A stretch of DNA of 64,000 nucleotides, from contig CP051237.1 of the NCBI GenBank assembly GCA_017794825.1, positions 1,984,001-2,048,000 on the forward strand, written 5' to 3'. Below are positions 26,151 to 35,449 of this stretch, one piece after another. The notes beneath the pieces are model-generated. The model did no database searches and was not told the origin of the DNA. It saw only the letters and a list, made by a program, of their open reading frames with translations. The stretch comes from Pararhizobium sp. (GTDB lineage Bacteria > Pseudomonadota > Alphaproteobacteria > Rhizobiales > Rhizobiaceae). The first letter of the stretch is position 1, and every line of letters starts with the position of its first letter. The position numbers and the translations under genes were made by a program.

Positions 26151-27872
26151 GTGTCAGTTCAATCATCCGATATCGCGGCGGCGCCGCAGAACAAGGTCTG
26201 GCTCAAGACGTATCCGGAGAACGTGCCGGCTGAAATCGGCGCCCTGCAATATGCCTCCGTTGGCGAACTGTTTCGCGAATCCTGCAAGAAGTTCGCGGAT
26301 CGCAAATCCTTTACATGCATGGGCAAATCGATCACCTACCGGGAACTCGACGAACACGCACGCGCAATCGGCGCCTGGCTGCAATCGCGAGGGCTGGAAA
26401 AAGGCGATCGCGTCGCCGTCATGATGCCCAACATTCCGCAATACCCCGTCGTTGCATCGGCAATCCTGCAGGCCGGCTATGCGGTCGTGAACGTCAATCC
26501 GCTCTACACGCCGCGCGAACTGGAACATCAGCTCAAGGATTCCGGCGCCAAGGCGATTTTCGTGATTGAAAACTTTGCCGTCACCCTGCAACAGGCGATC
26601 GGTCACAGCATGCTGCAGCATGTCTGCGTCGTCACGATGGGCGACATGCTCGGGCTCAAAGGCCACCTGGTCAATTTCGTGGTGCGCAAGATCAAGAAGC
26701 TGGTTCCGGCATGGTCGCTGCCGGGTCACGTCGCCTTCCGCACCGCGCTTGCCGAGGGCCGTTCAAAAACGTTTGAGCCAGCGCACGTCGGCCTCGATGA
26801 CGTGGCGTTTCTGCAATACACCGGCGGAACGACGGGCGTTTCCAAGGGCGCAACGCTGACCAACAGCAACATCCTGTCCAACATGGTGCAGAACGATTTG
26901 TGGCTGGACGCGCTGAAACTGAAGCGTGAAATTCCCGATCCGCTGGTCTATATCTGCTGCCTGCCGCTCTATCACATCTTCGCGCTGACGATTAACATGA
27001 TCATGGGCATGGATCGCGGCGCCGAAAACGTTCTTATTCCCAATCCGCGCGACATTCCGGGTTTCGTGAAGGAACTCGGCAAATATGAATTCCACGTTCT
27101 GCCCGGCCTCAATACGCTCTTCAATGCGCTGCTGGCCAACGAAAACTTTCAGAAGATCGATTTTTCGAACCTGCTGCTGACGATCGGCGGCGGCATGGCC
27201 GTGCAGCGTCCGGTGGCCGAGCGCTGGCAGAAGCTGACCGGCTGCAAGATCTCGGAGGGTTACGGGCTTTCTGAAACGTCGCCTGTCGCAACATCCAACC
27301 GCTTTGACAGCCCGGAATTCACCGGCTCCATCGGCTTGCCGATTCCCTCGACGGATATCGACATTCGCGACGAGGACGGCAAATCTGTTCCTCTTGGCGA
27401 GATCGGCGAGATATGCATTCGCGGCCCCCAGGTGATGACAGGCTACTGGAACCGCCCGGAAGAGACCGCCAAGGTCATGACGGAAGACGGCTATTTCCGC
27501 TCCGGCGACATGGGCACCATGGACGAGCAGGGCTATATCCGCATCGTCGATCGCAAGAAGGACATGGTGAACGTTTCCGGCTTCAACGTCTATCCGAACG
27601 AGGTCGAAGAAGTCGTGGTCAGCCACGAGGGCGTTCTCGAGGCGGCCGCGATCGGCGTTCCGGACGAACATTCCGGCGAAGTGGTCAAGCTGTTCGTGGT
27701 GCGGAAGGATCCGGCGCTGACGGAAGCGGACGTGCGTGAATGGTGCCGCGAAAACCTGACCGGCTACAAGCGTCCGAAATACATCGAATTCGCCGACGAA
27801 TTGCCGAAATCCAATGTCGGCAAGATTCTGCGCCGCGAACTGCGTGACGGGGAACAAAAGAAATCAGCCTGA
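26151..27872 (+). CDS. fadD: long-chain fatty acid-CoA ligase
   Basis: A 573-residue ANL-superfamily acyl-CoA synthetase. The AMP-binding P-loop is YTGGTTGVSKGATLTNSN. The A5 motif reads ISEGYGLSETSPV, the A8 hinge is DRKKDMVNVSGFNVYPNEVE, and the catalytic lysine is in LPKSNVGKILRREL. It matches FadD of proteobacteria closely, so it activates long-chain fatty acids for beta-oxidation. I start at GTG 26151, which has GGGAGGA upstream; an ATG at 26046 would add an unlikely 35-residue leader. Confidence 0.9.
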   Translation: MSVQSSDIAAAPQNKVWLKTYPENVPAEIGALQYASVGELFRESCKKFADRKSFTCMGKSITYRELDEHARAIGAWLQSRGLEKGDRVAVMMPNIPQYPVVASAILQAGYAVVNVNPLYTPRELEHQLKDSGAKAIFVIENFAVTLQQAIGHSMLQHVCVVTMGDMLGLKGHLVNFVVRKIKKLVPAWSLPGHVAFRTALAEGRSKTFEPAHVGLDDVAFLQYTGGTTGVSKGATLTNSNILSNMVQNDLWLDALKLKREIPDPLVYICCLPLYHIFALTINMIMGMDRGAENVLIPNPRDIPGFVKELGKYEFHVLPGLNTLFNALLANENFQKIDFSNLLLTIGGGMAVQRPVAERWQKLTGCKISEGYGLSETSPVATSNRFDSPEFTGSIGLPIPSTDIDIRDEDGKSVPLGEIGEICIRGPQVMTGYWNRPEETAKVMTEDGYFRSGDMGTMDEQGYIRIVDRKKDMVNVSGFNVYPNEVEEVVVSHEGVLEAAAIGVPDEHSGEVVKLFVVRKDPALTEADVREWCRENLTGYKRPKYIEFADELPKSNVGKILRRELRDGEQKKSA

Positions 27873-27894
27873 CAGACGGCCCGAGATTTTCAAT

Positions 27895-27922
27895 CCGCTA
27901 CGCCGTATTTATGGCGTAGCGG
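27895..27922. terminator. perfect 10-bp hairpin between fadD and pgi
   Basis: CCGCTACGCC and GGCGTAGCGG flank an 8-base loop. No T tract follows, so intrinsic termination is uncertain. It lies 22 bp after the fadD stop. Confidence 0.45.
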
Positions 27923-27990
27923 CGCGCCGCCTTGATTGCCAGGAGCGCCGGGGTTAGACCCGAGAGCTGGATCAAACCTTTCCGGATGGG

Positions 27991-29625
27991 ATGCTGACGA
28001 TGGGCAATCTAGAGCAGGCGGTGAAAAAATTTCGCGATCATCACGCGTCAAACACGCTAATGGACATGCGCGCGGCCTTCGCCGCCGATCCGGAACGGTT
28101 TGCCCGGTTTTCCATCCGGCTTGACGACCTGCTTCTCGACTATTCCAAATGCGCAGTTGACGCCGATACAGTGGCGCTGCTGGCCGAACTCGCAATTGCT
28201 GCGGAGCTCGAGGCGAAACGCGACGCAATGTTTTCCGGCGCGCGTATCAACGCGACGGAAGACCGCGCCGTATTGCATACGGCGCTGCGCAATCGTTCCG
28301 GAGAAGCGGTTTACGACAACGGTCAGGACGTCATGCCGGATATTCTGGCCGTGCTCGACGCTATGGCCGACTTCGCTGACGCGGTGCGCAGCGGTACAAT
28401 CAAGGGATCAAAAGGCAAGACGATCACCGATATCGTCAATATCGGCATCGGCGGATCGGATCTCGGACCGGCCATGTGCGCGCTGGCGCTTGCCCCTTAC
28501 GCCGACGGCCCCCGGGCGCATTTCGTCTCAAATATTGACGGCGCGCATATCGCCGACACGCTTGGCCCCCTCGACCCCGAAACCACCCTCGTCATCATCG
28601 CATCCAAGACCTTCACTACCATCGAGACCATGACCAATGCCGCGACGGCGCGACGCTGGGTGGCCGACGCGCTCGGCGAAGACGCGGTGCAACATCATTT
28701 CGTCGCCGTTTCCACGGCGCTCGAGAAGGTCGCCGCCTTCGGCATCAGCGAGAACCGCGTTTTCGGCTTCTGGGATTTCGTCGGCGGCCGCTATTCCATA
28801 TGGTCGGCGATTGGGCTGCCGCTGATGATCGCGATCGGCCGCGAGCGCTTCATCGAGTTCCTCAACGGCGCGCATGATCTCGACCGGCACTTCCTGAGTG
28901 CGCCGGCGACGGAAAACCTGCCGATGATGCTGGGGCTTCTCGGATATTATCACCGGGTGATCTGCGGTTATCCCTCCCGCGCGATTATCCCTTATGATCA
29001 GAGGCTTGCCCGCCTGCCCGCCTATCTGCAGCAGCTCGACATGGAATCGAACGGCAAGCGCGTGAAAACCGGCGGCGTTGCAGTCGACACGCCGACCGGA
29101 CCACTGGTCTGGGGAGAACCCGGCACCAACAGCCAGCACGCCTTCTTCCAGTTGCTGCACCAGGGCACGGACATCATACCGGTGGAATTCATCGCCGCCG
29201 CCCGCAGCCACGAACCGGATCTTTCTCATCAGCACGCTCTCCTGCTTGCCAATTGTTTCGCCCAGTCGGAAGCGCTGATGAAAGGGCGCACGCTTGAAGA
29301 AGCCCGCGCAATGTTGGACGCGGCCGGCGCCAGGAACGCGGCGGAACTTGCGCCCCACAAGGTTTTTCCCGGCAACCGGCCTTCAATCACCATCCTCCAT
29401 GAAAAGCTTACGCCATATGCGCTTGGACGGCTGATCGCGCTCTACGAGCACCGCGTCTTCACCGAAGCGCAGCTTTTCGGCATCAACGCCTTTGACCAAT
29501 GGGGCGTGGAACTGGGCAAGGAACTGGCGACTGCGCTGCTTCCCGTCGTCGAAGGCAAGGAGAGCGCGGCCGGCCACGATAGCTCGACCGCTGGGCTGGT
29601 CGGGTATGTTTTGGCGCAGAGTTGA
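27991..29625 (+). CDS. pgi: glucose-6-phosphate isomerase
   Basis: A 544-residue enzyme interconverting glucose 6-phosphate and fructose 6-phosphate. Signatures include [20 protein letters not shown], the phosphate-binding [13 protein letters not shown], the PGI signature [34 protein letters not shown] with the catalytic Glu/His, and the C-terminal [13 protein letters not shown] with the catalytic lysine. Length is normal. The frame also has an ATG three codons in (28000). It is a housekeeping gene standing alone between fadD and the Fic module. Confidence 0.96.
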   Translation: MLTMGNLEQAVKKFRDHHASNTLMDMRAAFAADPERFARFSIRLDDLLLDYSKCAVDADTVALLAELAIAAELEAKRDAMFSGARINATEDRAVLHTALRNRSGEAVYDNGQDVMPDILAVLDAMADFADAVRSGTIKGSKGKTITDIVNIGIGGSDLGPAMCALALAPYADGPRAHFVSNIDGAHIADTLGPLDPETTLVIIASKTFTTIETMTNAATARRWVADALGEDAVQHHFVAVSTALEKVAAFGISENRVFGFWDFVGGRYSIWSAIGLPLMIAIGRERFIEFLNGAHDLDRHFLSAPATENLPMMLGLLGYYHRVICGYPSRAIIPYDQRLARLPAYLQQLDMESNGKRVKTGGVAVDTPTGPLVWGEPGTNSQHAFFQLLHQGTDIIPVEFIAAARSHEPDLSHQHALLLANCFAQSEALMKGRTLEEARAMLDAAGARNAAELAPHKVFPGNRPSITILHEKLTPYALGRLIALYEHRVFTEAQLFGINAFDQWGVELGKELATALLPVVEGKESAAGHDSSTAGLVGYVLAQS

Positions 29626-29643
29626 GTAAGCGCCACAGACTGA

Positions 29644-30159
29644 TCAGTCGGATTTCGATCCGTCGGTGAATTCCCTGAATTCCTTCCAGGGCGACTGACG
29701 GCATTCCCTTTCGATCGCCTGACTCACGGCCATTTCCAAGGATTCAGGTGTAATGCCGAGGTCTTCCGGGCGGTAGTCGCCGAGGATATTCAACCGCATC
29801 CGCGTCGGCAGCTCAGCCAGCGCCGCACTGCACAACACGCGAACTTCGTCTGAAAATCCGGAACATTCCCGCTGATCCTGGATGAGCCTGCAACATACAA
29901 CTGCCTTGAGCAGATCGCCCTCATAAAAATCTCCCGCAGCGAGCGGGTCCTTTCGCAAGGTCTCCAGCGCCTTGGGTAAAAGATGTTTCGGGCCGATGTT
30001 CTGCCCGATCATGATGCGAAGTTCTTCCGTGGAAAATTCCTCGATCGGCTTCCGGCGCAGGCGATGGCACTCCTGAACGAGCCAGGTGGGAGCGTCGGCT
30101 TCGCCCCAATCGTCTTTTTCCAGCTGTTCGAGAGTCTTTTTGTTCAATGCTGACGGCAT
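29644..30159 (-). CDS. CdiI-like contact-dependent inhibition immunity protein
   Basis: A 171-residue cytosolic protein. LEKDDWGEADAPTWLVQECH, RLRRKPIEEFSTEELRIMIG, QNIGPKHLLPKALETL and YEGDLLKAVV match the conserved core of a CDI-immunity family ('W.....t.Lv..c..Lr.kpl..f..edLr..i.Q..gl..lvp.Al..L....l.....Y.GDLL'). No CdiA/CdiB gene is in the window, so it is an orphan in the CDI sense. It starts four bases after the Fic stop, so the two genes are probably cotranscribed and coupled. Whether it neutralises Fic or protects from an external toxin is unknown. Confidence 0.65.
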   Translation of the reverse strand: MPSALNKKTLEQLEKDDWGEADAPTWLVQECHRLRRKPIEEFSTEELRIMIGQNIGPKHLLPKALETLRKDPLAAGDFYEGDLLKAVVCCRLIQDQRECSGFSDEVRVLCSAALAELPTRMRLNILGDYRPEDLGITPESLEMAVSQAIERECRQSPWKEFREFTDGSKSD

Positions 30160-30163
30160 CGTT

Positions 30164-31282
30164 TCAATCTGAAGCCGTTGACGGGATACACAACCAATAT
30201 CGGGTGTGTTTTCTTTCTCCTGTTCGCGTCATTGCCCCTTTGGCGACGAGATCCTGCAAATCGCGGGTTGTGGTCGCGCGTGAAGCGCCGGTGATCGAAA
30301 TATAGTTCTCGGCGCTCAGACCGCCTCTAAAGCCATCTGCGCCCTCGCGGAACATGCGGGAGATCGCCTTTTCCTGACGCTTGTTGAGTTTGTCACGAAA
30401 GCGGTCGTGGAAGCGAGCCCGGGAGATGAAGAATTCGACCCGCTTCATTGTGGTTTTCTGCGCTTCGAGGACTGTTTCGGCAAACCATAGCAGCCAATTC
30501 GTGATTTCGTTTTCCTTGTTGCTGGCTTCCAGCATGTCGTAATAGGCTTTGCGATCCCGCTCGATCGTGTAGGCAAGCGCGATAAGGGTCGGCTGACCAA
30601 GGGCTTGCGCCAGAACCTTTTCCGAAAGCGCCCGTCCGATACGTCCGTTGCCATCCTCGAAGGGGTGGATGCTTTCGAAATACAGATGCGCAACGCCGGA
30701 GCGGATCAAAGCAGTAAGCGGCTTTTTCCCTGCAGGAGCGCTGTCGTTGAACCAACCAGCATATTTTTTCATCTCCGCCGCAACATGGCGAGAAGGCGGC
30801 GCTTCAAAATGGATTTTCTCTCTGCCTGCCGCGCCCGAAACGATCTGCATCGGTTCTTCGTGTGTTCGATAGTCACCGACGGTTTCGACCCCGTACGCGC
30901 CAGTCATGACCATTGTATGCCAACGACAGAGTGACGCCTTCGTCAGGGGCTCGTCAAACGTTGCGTACAGGTCAACCATCATCTCGGAGACACCACGTTC
31001 TCGCGGCGGGACACGCGCCGCCTCCCCGCCGAGTCCCATTTGCCGGCGCAAGGACGCCTGAATGCTGGCGCGATCGAGGAATTCACCTTCGATTTCAGAG
31101 GTTTTCAGAGCTTCGTCGCTGATCAGCTCTATTTTAAGCGCGTCCTGCTCATCTGCGCCGATATGGCGGAACGCGCCGATAAACTCGCCGGATTGCAATA
31201 GAAACTTCTCTTCCTGTTCCTTCAATGCATGTTCATTGTAGGTGAAATCCGGCCAATCCGGTTTTTGCCAGTTCCAGTTCAT
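30164..31282 (-). CDS. Fic family protein (predicted AMP transferase) with C-terminal winged helix
   Basis: A 372-residue Fic protein. The N-terminus WNWQKPDWPDFTYNEHAL is a DUF4172-type domain. The Fic core contains the intact active site HPFEDGNGRIGR (206-217), with catalytic His and ATP-binding GNGR. The autoinhibitory helix precedes it as T-S-E-I-E-G (61-66), matching the (S/T)xxxE(G/N) class II motif. The last 70 residues (SAENYISITGASRATTTRDL) look like a winged helix-turn-helix. Such proteins usually modify target proteins with AMP and may autoregulate. Four 10-bp boxes start at the gene's own ATG. Confidence 0.88.
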   Translation of the reverse strand: MNWNWQKPDWPDFTYNEHALKEQEEKFLLQSGEFIGAFRHIGADEQDALKIELISDEALKTSEIEGEFLDRASIQASLRRQMGLGGEAARVPPRERGVSEMMVDLYATFDEPLTKASLCRWHTMVMTGAYGVETVGDYRTHEEPMQIVSGAAGREKIHFEAPPSRHVAAEMKKYAGWFNDSAPAGKKPLTALIRSGVAHLYFESIHPFEDGNGRIGRALSEKVLAQALGQPTLIALAYTIERDRKAYYDMLEASNKENEITNWLLWFAETVLEAQKTTMKRVEFFISRARFHDRFRDKLNKRQEKAISRMFREGADGFRGGLSAENYISITGASRATTTRDLQDLVAKGAMTRTGERKHTRYWLCIPSTASD

Positions 31283-31354
31283 GAGTTATAGACCGCCTTT
31301 CTATAACTCATAATATGGGGATATTTGAGTTATAGCAAACACCACTATAACTCA
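31282..31354. promoter_or_regulatory. four-box operator upstream of the Fic gene
   Basis: TGAGTTATAG occurs at 31282-31291 and 31326-31335, and its complement CTATAACTCA at 31301-31310 and 31345-31354. Each facing pair is separated by exactly nine bases, and the two pairs are offset by 44 bp. The first box overlaps the Fic start codon. This fits binding of two dimers, likely by the Fic protein's own winged helix. Confidence 0.75.
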
Positions 31355-31355
31355 C

Positions 31356-31384
31356 ACAAAAACGCCCGGCTTTCGCCAGGCGTT
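31356..31384 (-). terminator. rho-independent terminator after mmsA
   Basis: On the minus strand AACGCC-x-GGC (31384-31375) pairs with GCC-x-GGCGTT over loop GAAA, with one internal mismatch, followed by TTTTT. It lies 30 bp beyond the mmsA stop and insulates it from the Fic promoter. Confidence 0.75.
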
Positions 31385-31413
31385 GATGTCTTGGGAAATG
31401 CTGATCCAGTCGA

Positions 31414-32910
31414 TCAGTTCATCGTCGGGATGACGAATTCCGCGCCTTCCTTCACGCCGGACGGCCAGCGCGAGGTGATCGTCTTGGTCTTTGTGTAGAA
31501 GCGGAAGGCGTCGGGGCCGTGCTGGTTGAGGTCGCCGAAGTTCGATCCCTTCCAGCCGCCGAAGGTGTAGTAGGCGATCGGCACCGGGATCGGCACGTTG
31601 ACGCCGACCATGCCGACCTGCACGCGCGATGCGAAGTCGCGGGCGGCGTCGCCGTCGCGGGTGAAGATTGCGACGCCGTTGCCGTATTCGTGCTCGGTCG
31701 GGAGTTTCAGCGCATCCTCATAGGTGTCTGCGCGAACGACGGACAGGACGGGACCAAAGATCTCCTCCTTGTAGATGCGCATGTCCGGCGTCACATGGTC
31801 GAACAGGCAGCCGCCCATGTAATAGCCGTTCTCGTAGCCCTGCATCTTGAAGCCGCGGCCATCGACGACGAGCTTCGCGCCTTCCTCTACTCCGAGGTCG
31901 ACATAGCCCTTGACCCGGTCGAGCGCCTGCTGGGTGACGAGCGGGCCGAAATCCGCGCTCGGATCGGTGGAAGGCCCGACCTTCAGGCTTTCGACGCGCG
32001 GTATCAGCGCTTCGACAAGGCGGTCCGCCGTCTGCTTGCCGACCGGTACGGCGACGGAGATCGCCATGCAGCGCTCGCCGGCGGAGCCGTAACCGGCGCC
32101 GATCAGAGCGTCGACGGTCTGGTCCATGTCGGCGTCGGGCATGATGATCATGTGGTTCTTGGCGCCGCCGAAACACTGGACGCGTTTTCCGGCCGCGCAA
32201 CCGCGGCTGTAGATGTATTCGGCGATCGGCGTCGAGCCGACGAAGCCGACGGCCTTGATGTCCGGATCGTCGAGGATGGCGTCGACAGCTTCCTTGTCGC
32301 CATTGACGACGTTGAGGACACCCTCAGGCAAACCGGCTTCGATGAAGAGTTCGGCGATCCGCATCGGCACGCCCGGATCACGCTCGGACGGCTTCAGGAT
32401 GAAAGCGTTGCCGGCGGAAATGGCCGGCGCGATTTTCCAGAGCGGAATCATCGCCGGGAAGTTGAACGGGGTAATGCCGGCGACAACGCCGAGCGGCTGG
32501 CGCATGGAGTAGACGTCGATGCCGGGACCTGCGCCGTCAGTGAACTCGCCTTTCAGAAGGTGGGGCGCGCCTATGCAAAACTCCACGACTTCGAGGCCAC
32601 GCTGGATGTCGCCCTTTGCATCCGGAATGGTCTTGCCGTGCTCTTTGGCCAGCAGTTCCGCCAGGGAATCATATTCCTGCTGGACAAGATCGAGAAACTT
32701 CATCAGCACGCGGGCGCGGCGCTGCGGATTGGTCGCCGCCCATCCGGGCTGCGCCGCCTTGGCGTTTTCGACCGCGGCGCGGATCTCGTCCTTGCTCGCC
32801 AGCGCGACCTTGCCCTGCACCGTGCCGTCCATCGGCATCAGCACATTGGCCGACCTGCCGCTTTTTCCCGCGACATTCTTGCCGCCAATGAAATGTCCAA
32901 TATCGCGCAT
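31414..32910 (-). CDS. mmsA: CoA-acylating methylmalonate-semialdehyde dehydrogenase
   Basis: A 498-residue NAD-dependent aldehyde dehydrogenase converting methylmalonate (or malonate) semialdehyde to propionyl-CoA (or acetyl-CoA). It begins with IGHFIGGKNVAG, the family start. GDIQRGLEVVEFCIGAPHLL, AGITPFNFPAMIPLWKIAPA and FVGSTPIAEYIY are MmsA/IolA-specific. The catalytic cysteine is C281 in GSAGERCMAIS. The Glu of ordinary aldehyde dehydrogenases is replaced by Asn-containing FGGAKNH, as in MmsA. Functions in valine, beta-alanine or inositol degradation. It is divergent from a LysR gene. Confidence 0.95.
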   Translation of the reverse strand: MRDIGHFIGGKNVAGKSGRSANVLMPMDGTVQGKVALASKDEIRAAVENAKAAQPGWAATNPQRRARVLMKFLDLVQQEYDSLAELLAKEHGKTIPDAKGDIQRGLEVVEFCIGAPHLLKGEFTDGAGPGIDVYSMRQPLGVVAGITPFNFPAMIPLWKIAPAISAGNAFILKPSERDPGVPMRIAELFIEAGLPEGVLNVVNGDKEAVDAILDDPDIKAVGFVGSTPIAEYIYSRGCAAGKRVQCFGGAKNHMIIMPDADMDQTVDALIGAGYGSAGERCMAISVAVPVGKQTADRLVEALIPRVESLKVGPSTDPSADFGPLVTQQALDRVKGYVDLGVEEGAKLVVDGRGFKMQGYENGYYMGGCLFDHVTPDMRIYKEEIFGPVLSVVRADTYEDALKLPTEHEYGNGVAIFTRDGDAARDFASRVQVGMVGVNVPIPVPIAYYTFGGWKGSNFGDLNQHGPDAFRFYTKTKTITSRWPSGVKEGAEFVIPTMN

Positions 32911-33053
32911 GGAAATCCTCCTTGATTGATTGCCGGCACTTTGCGCTTTAATTTATGAAAATCAACACGCAATCCAGCGTATCTGTTGTGCGTATTTTAT
33001 AGCTCCCGTTTGGCGCAATTGTCAGGCGCCGGGGGTGCGGAGGCAAGGGCAAA

Positions 33054-33935
33054 ATGAACTGGGACGATGTCCGTATCTTTCTGGCGGTGGCGCGAACCGG
33101 ACAGATTTTGGCGGCCTCACGGCGTCTGGAGCTGAACCACGCCACGGTCAGCCGGAGAATCACGGCGCTGGAGAGCGATCTGCAGTCGAAACTGCTCATT
33201 CGCCGCACCAATGGCTGCGACCTGACCCAGGAAGGCGAGGCCTTCATGCACGCCGCCGAACGCATGGAAGCGGAAATGCTGGCGGCGCGCGCAGCTGTGG
33301 GCCGAACCGACACGGAAGTATCGGGCGCCGTGCGCATCGGCGCGACGGACGGTTTTGGCATCGCCTTTCTCGCGCCCCGGCTCGGAGCGCTGGCGCGGCA
33401 ATATCCCGGGCTGAAGATCCAGCTTGTTCCCGTACCGCAGAGCTTCTCTCTCTCACGCCGCGAGGCGGACATTTCGATCACAGTCGAGCGGCCGCAAACC
33501 GGAAGGCTGGTGGCGCGCAAGCTGGTCGACTATTCGCTCGGGCTCTACGCCTCCAAAGCCTATCTCGCCGAATTCGGCGCGCCCACGTCGGTGGCCGAAC
33601 TGAAAGCGCACAGGCTTGTCGGCTATGTGGAAGACCTGATCTTCTCGCCGCTTCTGCATTACCGGTCGGACTTCGTGCGCAACTGGGAATCCGATTTCGA
33701 GATTTCCGCCGTCCTCGGACAGATGGAGGCCGTGCGGTCCGGCGCCGGGATCGGCATATTGCACAAGTTCATCGCGCGCCCGCATGATGACCTCGCGCCC
33801 TTGCTGCCGGAACTTTGTGTCGATCGCAGCTACTGGATCGTCTATCACGAGACGTTGCGCAACATCCGGCGAATCAAGACAGTCGTCGATTTCATCGCTA
33901 CAGAAGCCGAACGAGAAAAGCAGCAATTCATCTGA
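33054..33935 (+). CDS. LysR family transcriptional regulator
   Basis: A 293-residue LysR protein. MNWDDVRIFLAVARTGQILA then NHATVSRRITALESDLQSKL is the DNA-binding domain; the effector domain follows. It is divergent from mmsA with a 143-bp shared region containing a GCGTAT direct repeat (32978 and 32990) but no clear long dyad. It probably regulates mmsA. Its last codons contain the first GCAGCAAT box of the array that fills the downstream region. Confidence 0.87.
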   Translation: MNWDDVRIFLAVARTGQILAASRRLELNHATVSRRITALESDLQSKLLIRRTNGCDLTQEGEAFMHAAERMEAEMLAARAAVGRTDTEVSGAVRIGATDGFGIAFLAPRLGALARQYPGLKIQLVPVPQSFSLSRREADISITVERPQTGRLVARKLVDYSLGLYASKAYLAEFGAPTSVAELKAHRLVGYVEDLIFSPLLHYRSDFVRNWESDFEISAVLGQMEAVRSGAGIGILHKFIARPHDDLAPLLPELCVDRSYWIVYHETLRNIRRIKTVVDFIATEAEREKQQFI

Positions 33936-34256
33936 AATATTGTGCGATGCACCATTTTATGCTGCGCTTTTCGCGATTTGGAAACCGCAGCAAATTGTGC
34001 AGCATTTCTCCGCGCCGTATACTCCAAATTGCTGCAGCAATTTTTATGCTGCAATGCAGCATGTATCGGTATATCTATCTGTTTTCACATTGTTTTTCAA
34101 AAATGCTGCACCTTACTGAAGGGCGCAGCATAAACTGCAGCGAAACGCAGCATTCTGGCTACCGAGTTTAGTGAAATTGCTGCAATTCGCGCCGTTCTGT
34201 CTGCCGGATCACCACACGCTCCGACACGAAACCAGCAATTCGAAGAGGCGCAGCAT
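33920..34256. repeat. array of 13 or more GCAGCA/TGCTGC boxes in convergent intergenic DNA
   Basis: GCAGCA followed by A or T (or its complement) occurs at about 33920, 33959, 33987, 33999, 34028, 34034, 34046, 34056, 34103, 34125, 34147, 34176 and 34250, on both strands, plus near matches at 34137 and 34232. AAATTGCTGCAGCAATTT (34026-34043) is a perfect 18-bp palindrome. ATGCTGCAATGCAGCAT (34046-34062) is a second palindrome with one central base. The stretch 33936-34273 is AT-richer than the genes and holds no supported ORF. Spacing is irregular, so it is not CRISPR. Confidence 0.8.
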
Positions 34257-34273
34257 TTTTTGATATCGCAACT

Positions 34274-35446
34274 CTACAGCCGCCCCTCGAAGTCCCCGTA
34301 GTCGAAACTCTTCACGACCTCCAGCGCGTCTGTGCGGCTGTCCCAGAGCGCAAGCGACGGCAAAGGCATGCCGTTGAATGTGGTCGCCTTGACCATTGTG
34401 TAATAGGCGAGATCGAGGAAGACCAGTCGATCGCCGACCACCGGCGGCTTCTCGAAACGGTAGGTCCCGATGATATCTCCGGCAAGGCAGGTCGGTCCAC
34501 CGAGGCGAATGACATTCGCGTCTGCCGCGTCCATGGCTGTATTGCGTGGAAGCGCTGTTGCGCCCAACACGTCCGGCGTGAACGGGGCTTCAATGACGTC
34601 GGGCATATGACAGGTGGCGGACGTATCCATAACCGCCAGCGGCGCGCCGTAATCGAAGCGATCAAGGACTTGCGACACCAATGCGCCCGCGTGCAGCGCC
34701 ACAGCCGTGCCCGGCTCGATACAGACCTTGAGGCCCGTACGTTCGCGAAAGCCCGCAAGTCTCTCGATGAACCGATCAAGGGGAAAGCCGTCATCGGTGA
34801 TCAAGAGACCGCCGCCGAGATTGATCCACTCCACAGCGCCGAAGAGATGCGCGCATCCGGCTTCCACGGCGGACAGCAGGCGGTCGAAGGCGTCGTAGGG
34901 ATGGTCGCAAAGGGCGTGGACGTGGATGCCGGAAAGTCCATCCAGATCGGTCGCCGCGAGCTGATTGGCGGGCACGCCAAGCCGCGACCAGGGCGCGCTG
35001 GGATCATAGAGCGGATTTTCGACTTCGCTGTGCATCGGATTGACGCGAAGGCCGGTCTCCACGCCGCCATGCGCCTCGATACGGCTGCGAAATCGCGACC
35101 ACTGTGCGAGCGAGTTCAGGATCAGGTGGTCGCCATAGCCCAGAAGCTCTTCAATATCGGCGTCCTTGAGGCCCGGCGCGTACGTATGCACGTCCCCGCC
35201 GAAGCGCGTGCGCCCGAGACGCGCCTCGTAGAGGCCGCTTGCCGCCGTTCCGGAGAGATACCTCATCACCAGATCGGAGACGGCGAAGCACGAGAACGCC
35301 TTCAGGGCCAGAAGCACGCTGACGCCCGCCTCGTCGCCAACCCGTTTCAGGATCCGCAGATTGTGCTCGAGCCGCGCGAGATCAAGCACATGGCAGGGCG
35401 TGGGAACGCGCGCCGTATCGAGCGTCGCGAAATTGTGCGGCGCCAA
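34274..35446 (-). CDS. nspC: carboxy(nor)spermidine decarboxylase
   Basis: A 390-residue PLP enzyme of the alanine racemase-fold decarboxylases. TPCHVLDLARLEHNLRILKR is the NspC start. The PLP lysine is K49 in LLALKAFSC. IHVHALCDHPYDAF, EWINLGGGLL, the EPG loop and the second-subunit Cys-containing GPTCLAGDIIGTY are all in place. It removes CO2 from carboxyspermidine or carboxynorspermidine. In alphaproteobacteria this completes the aspartate-semialdehyde route to spermidine. It begins three bases after the dehydrogenase stop. Confidence 0.93.
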   Translation of the reverse strand: MAPHNFATLDTARVPTPCHVLDLARLEHNLRILKRVGDEAGVSVLLALKAFSCFAVSDLVMRYLSGTAASGLYEARLGRTRFGGDVHTYAPGLKDADIEELLGYGDHLILNSLAQWSRFRSRIEAHGGVETGLRVNPMHSEVENPLYDPSAPWSRLGVPANQLAATDLDGLSGIHVHALCDHPYDAFDRLLSAVEAGCAHLFGAVEWINLGGGLLITDDGFPLDRFIERLAGFRERTGLKVCIEPGTAVALHAGALVSQVLDRFDYGAPLAVMDTSATCHMPDVIEAPFTPDVLGATALPRNTAMDAADANVIRLGGPTCLAGDIIGTYRFEKPPVVGDRLVFLDLAYYTMVKATTFNGMPLPSLALWDSRTDALEVVKSFDYGDFEGRL

Positions 35447-35449
35447 GGA

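Noticed and set aside
32978..32995. GCGTAT direct repeat (12-bp period) between mmsA and LysR as an operator
   Set aside because: Two short copies without dyad symmetry are too weak to distinguish from chance; mentioned only in the LysR entry.
33920..34256. GCAGCA array considered as CRISPR or a plasmid iteron origin
   Set aside because: Unit length is only about 7 bp with irregular spacing in both orientations, and no rep or cas gene is nearby.
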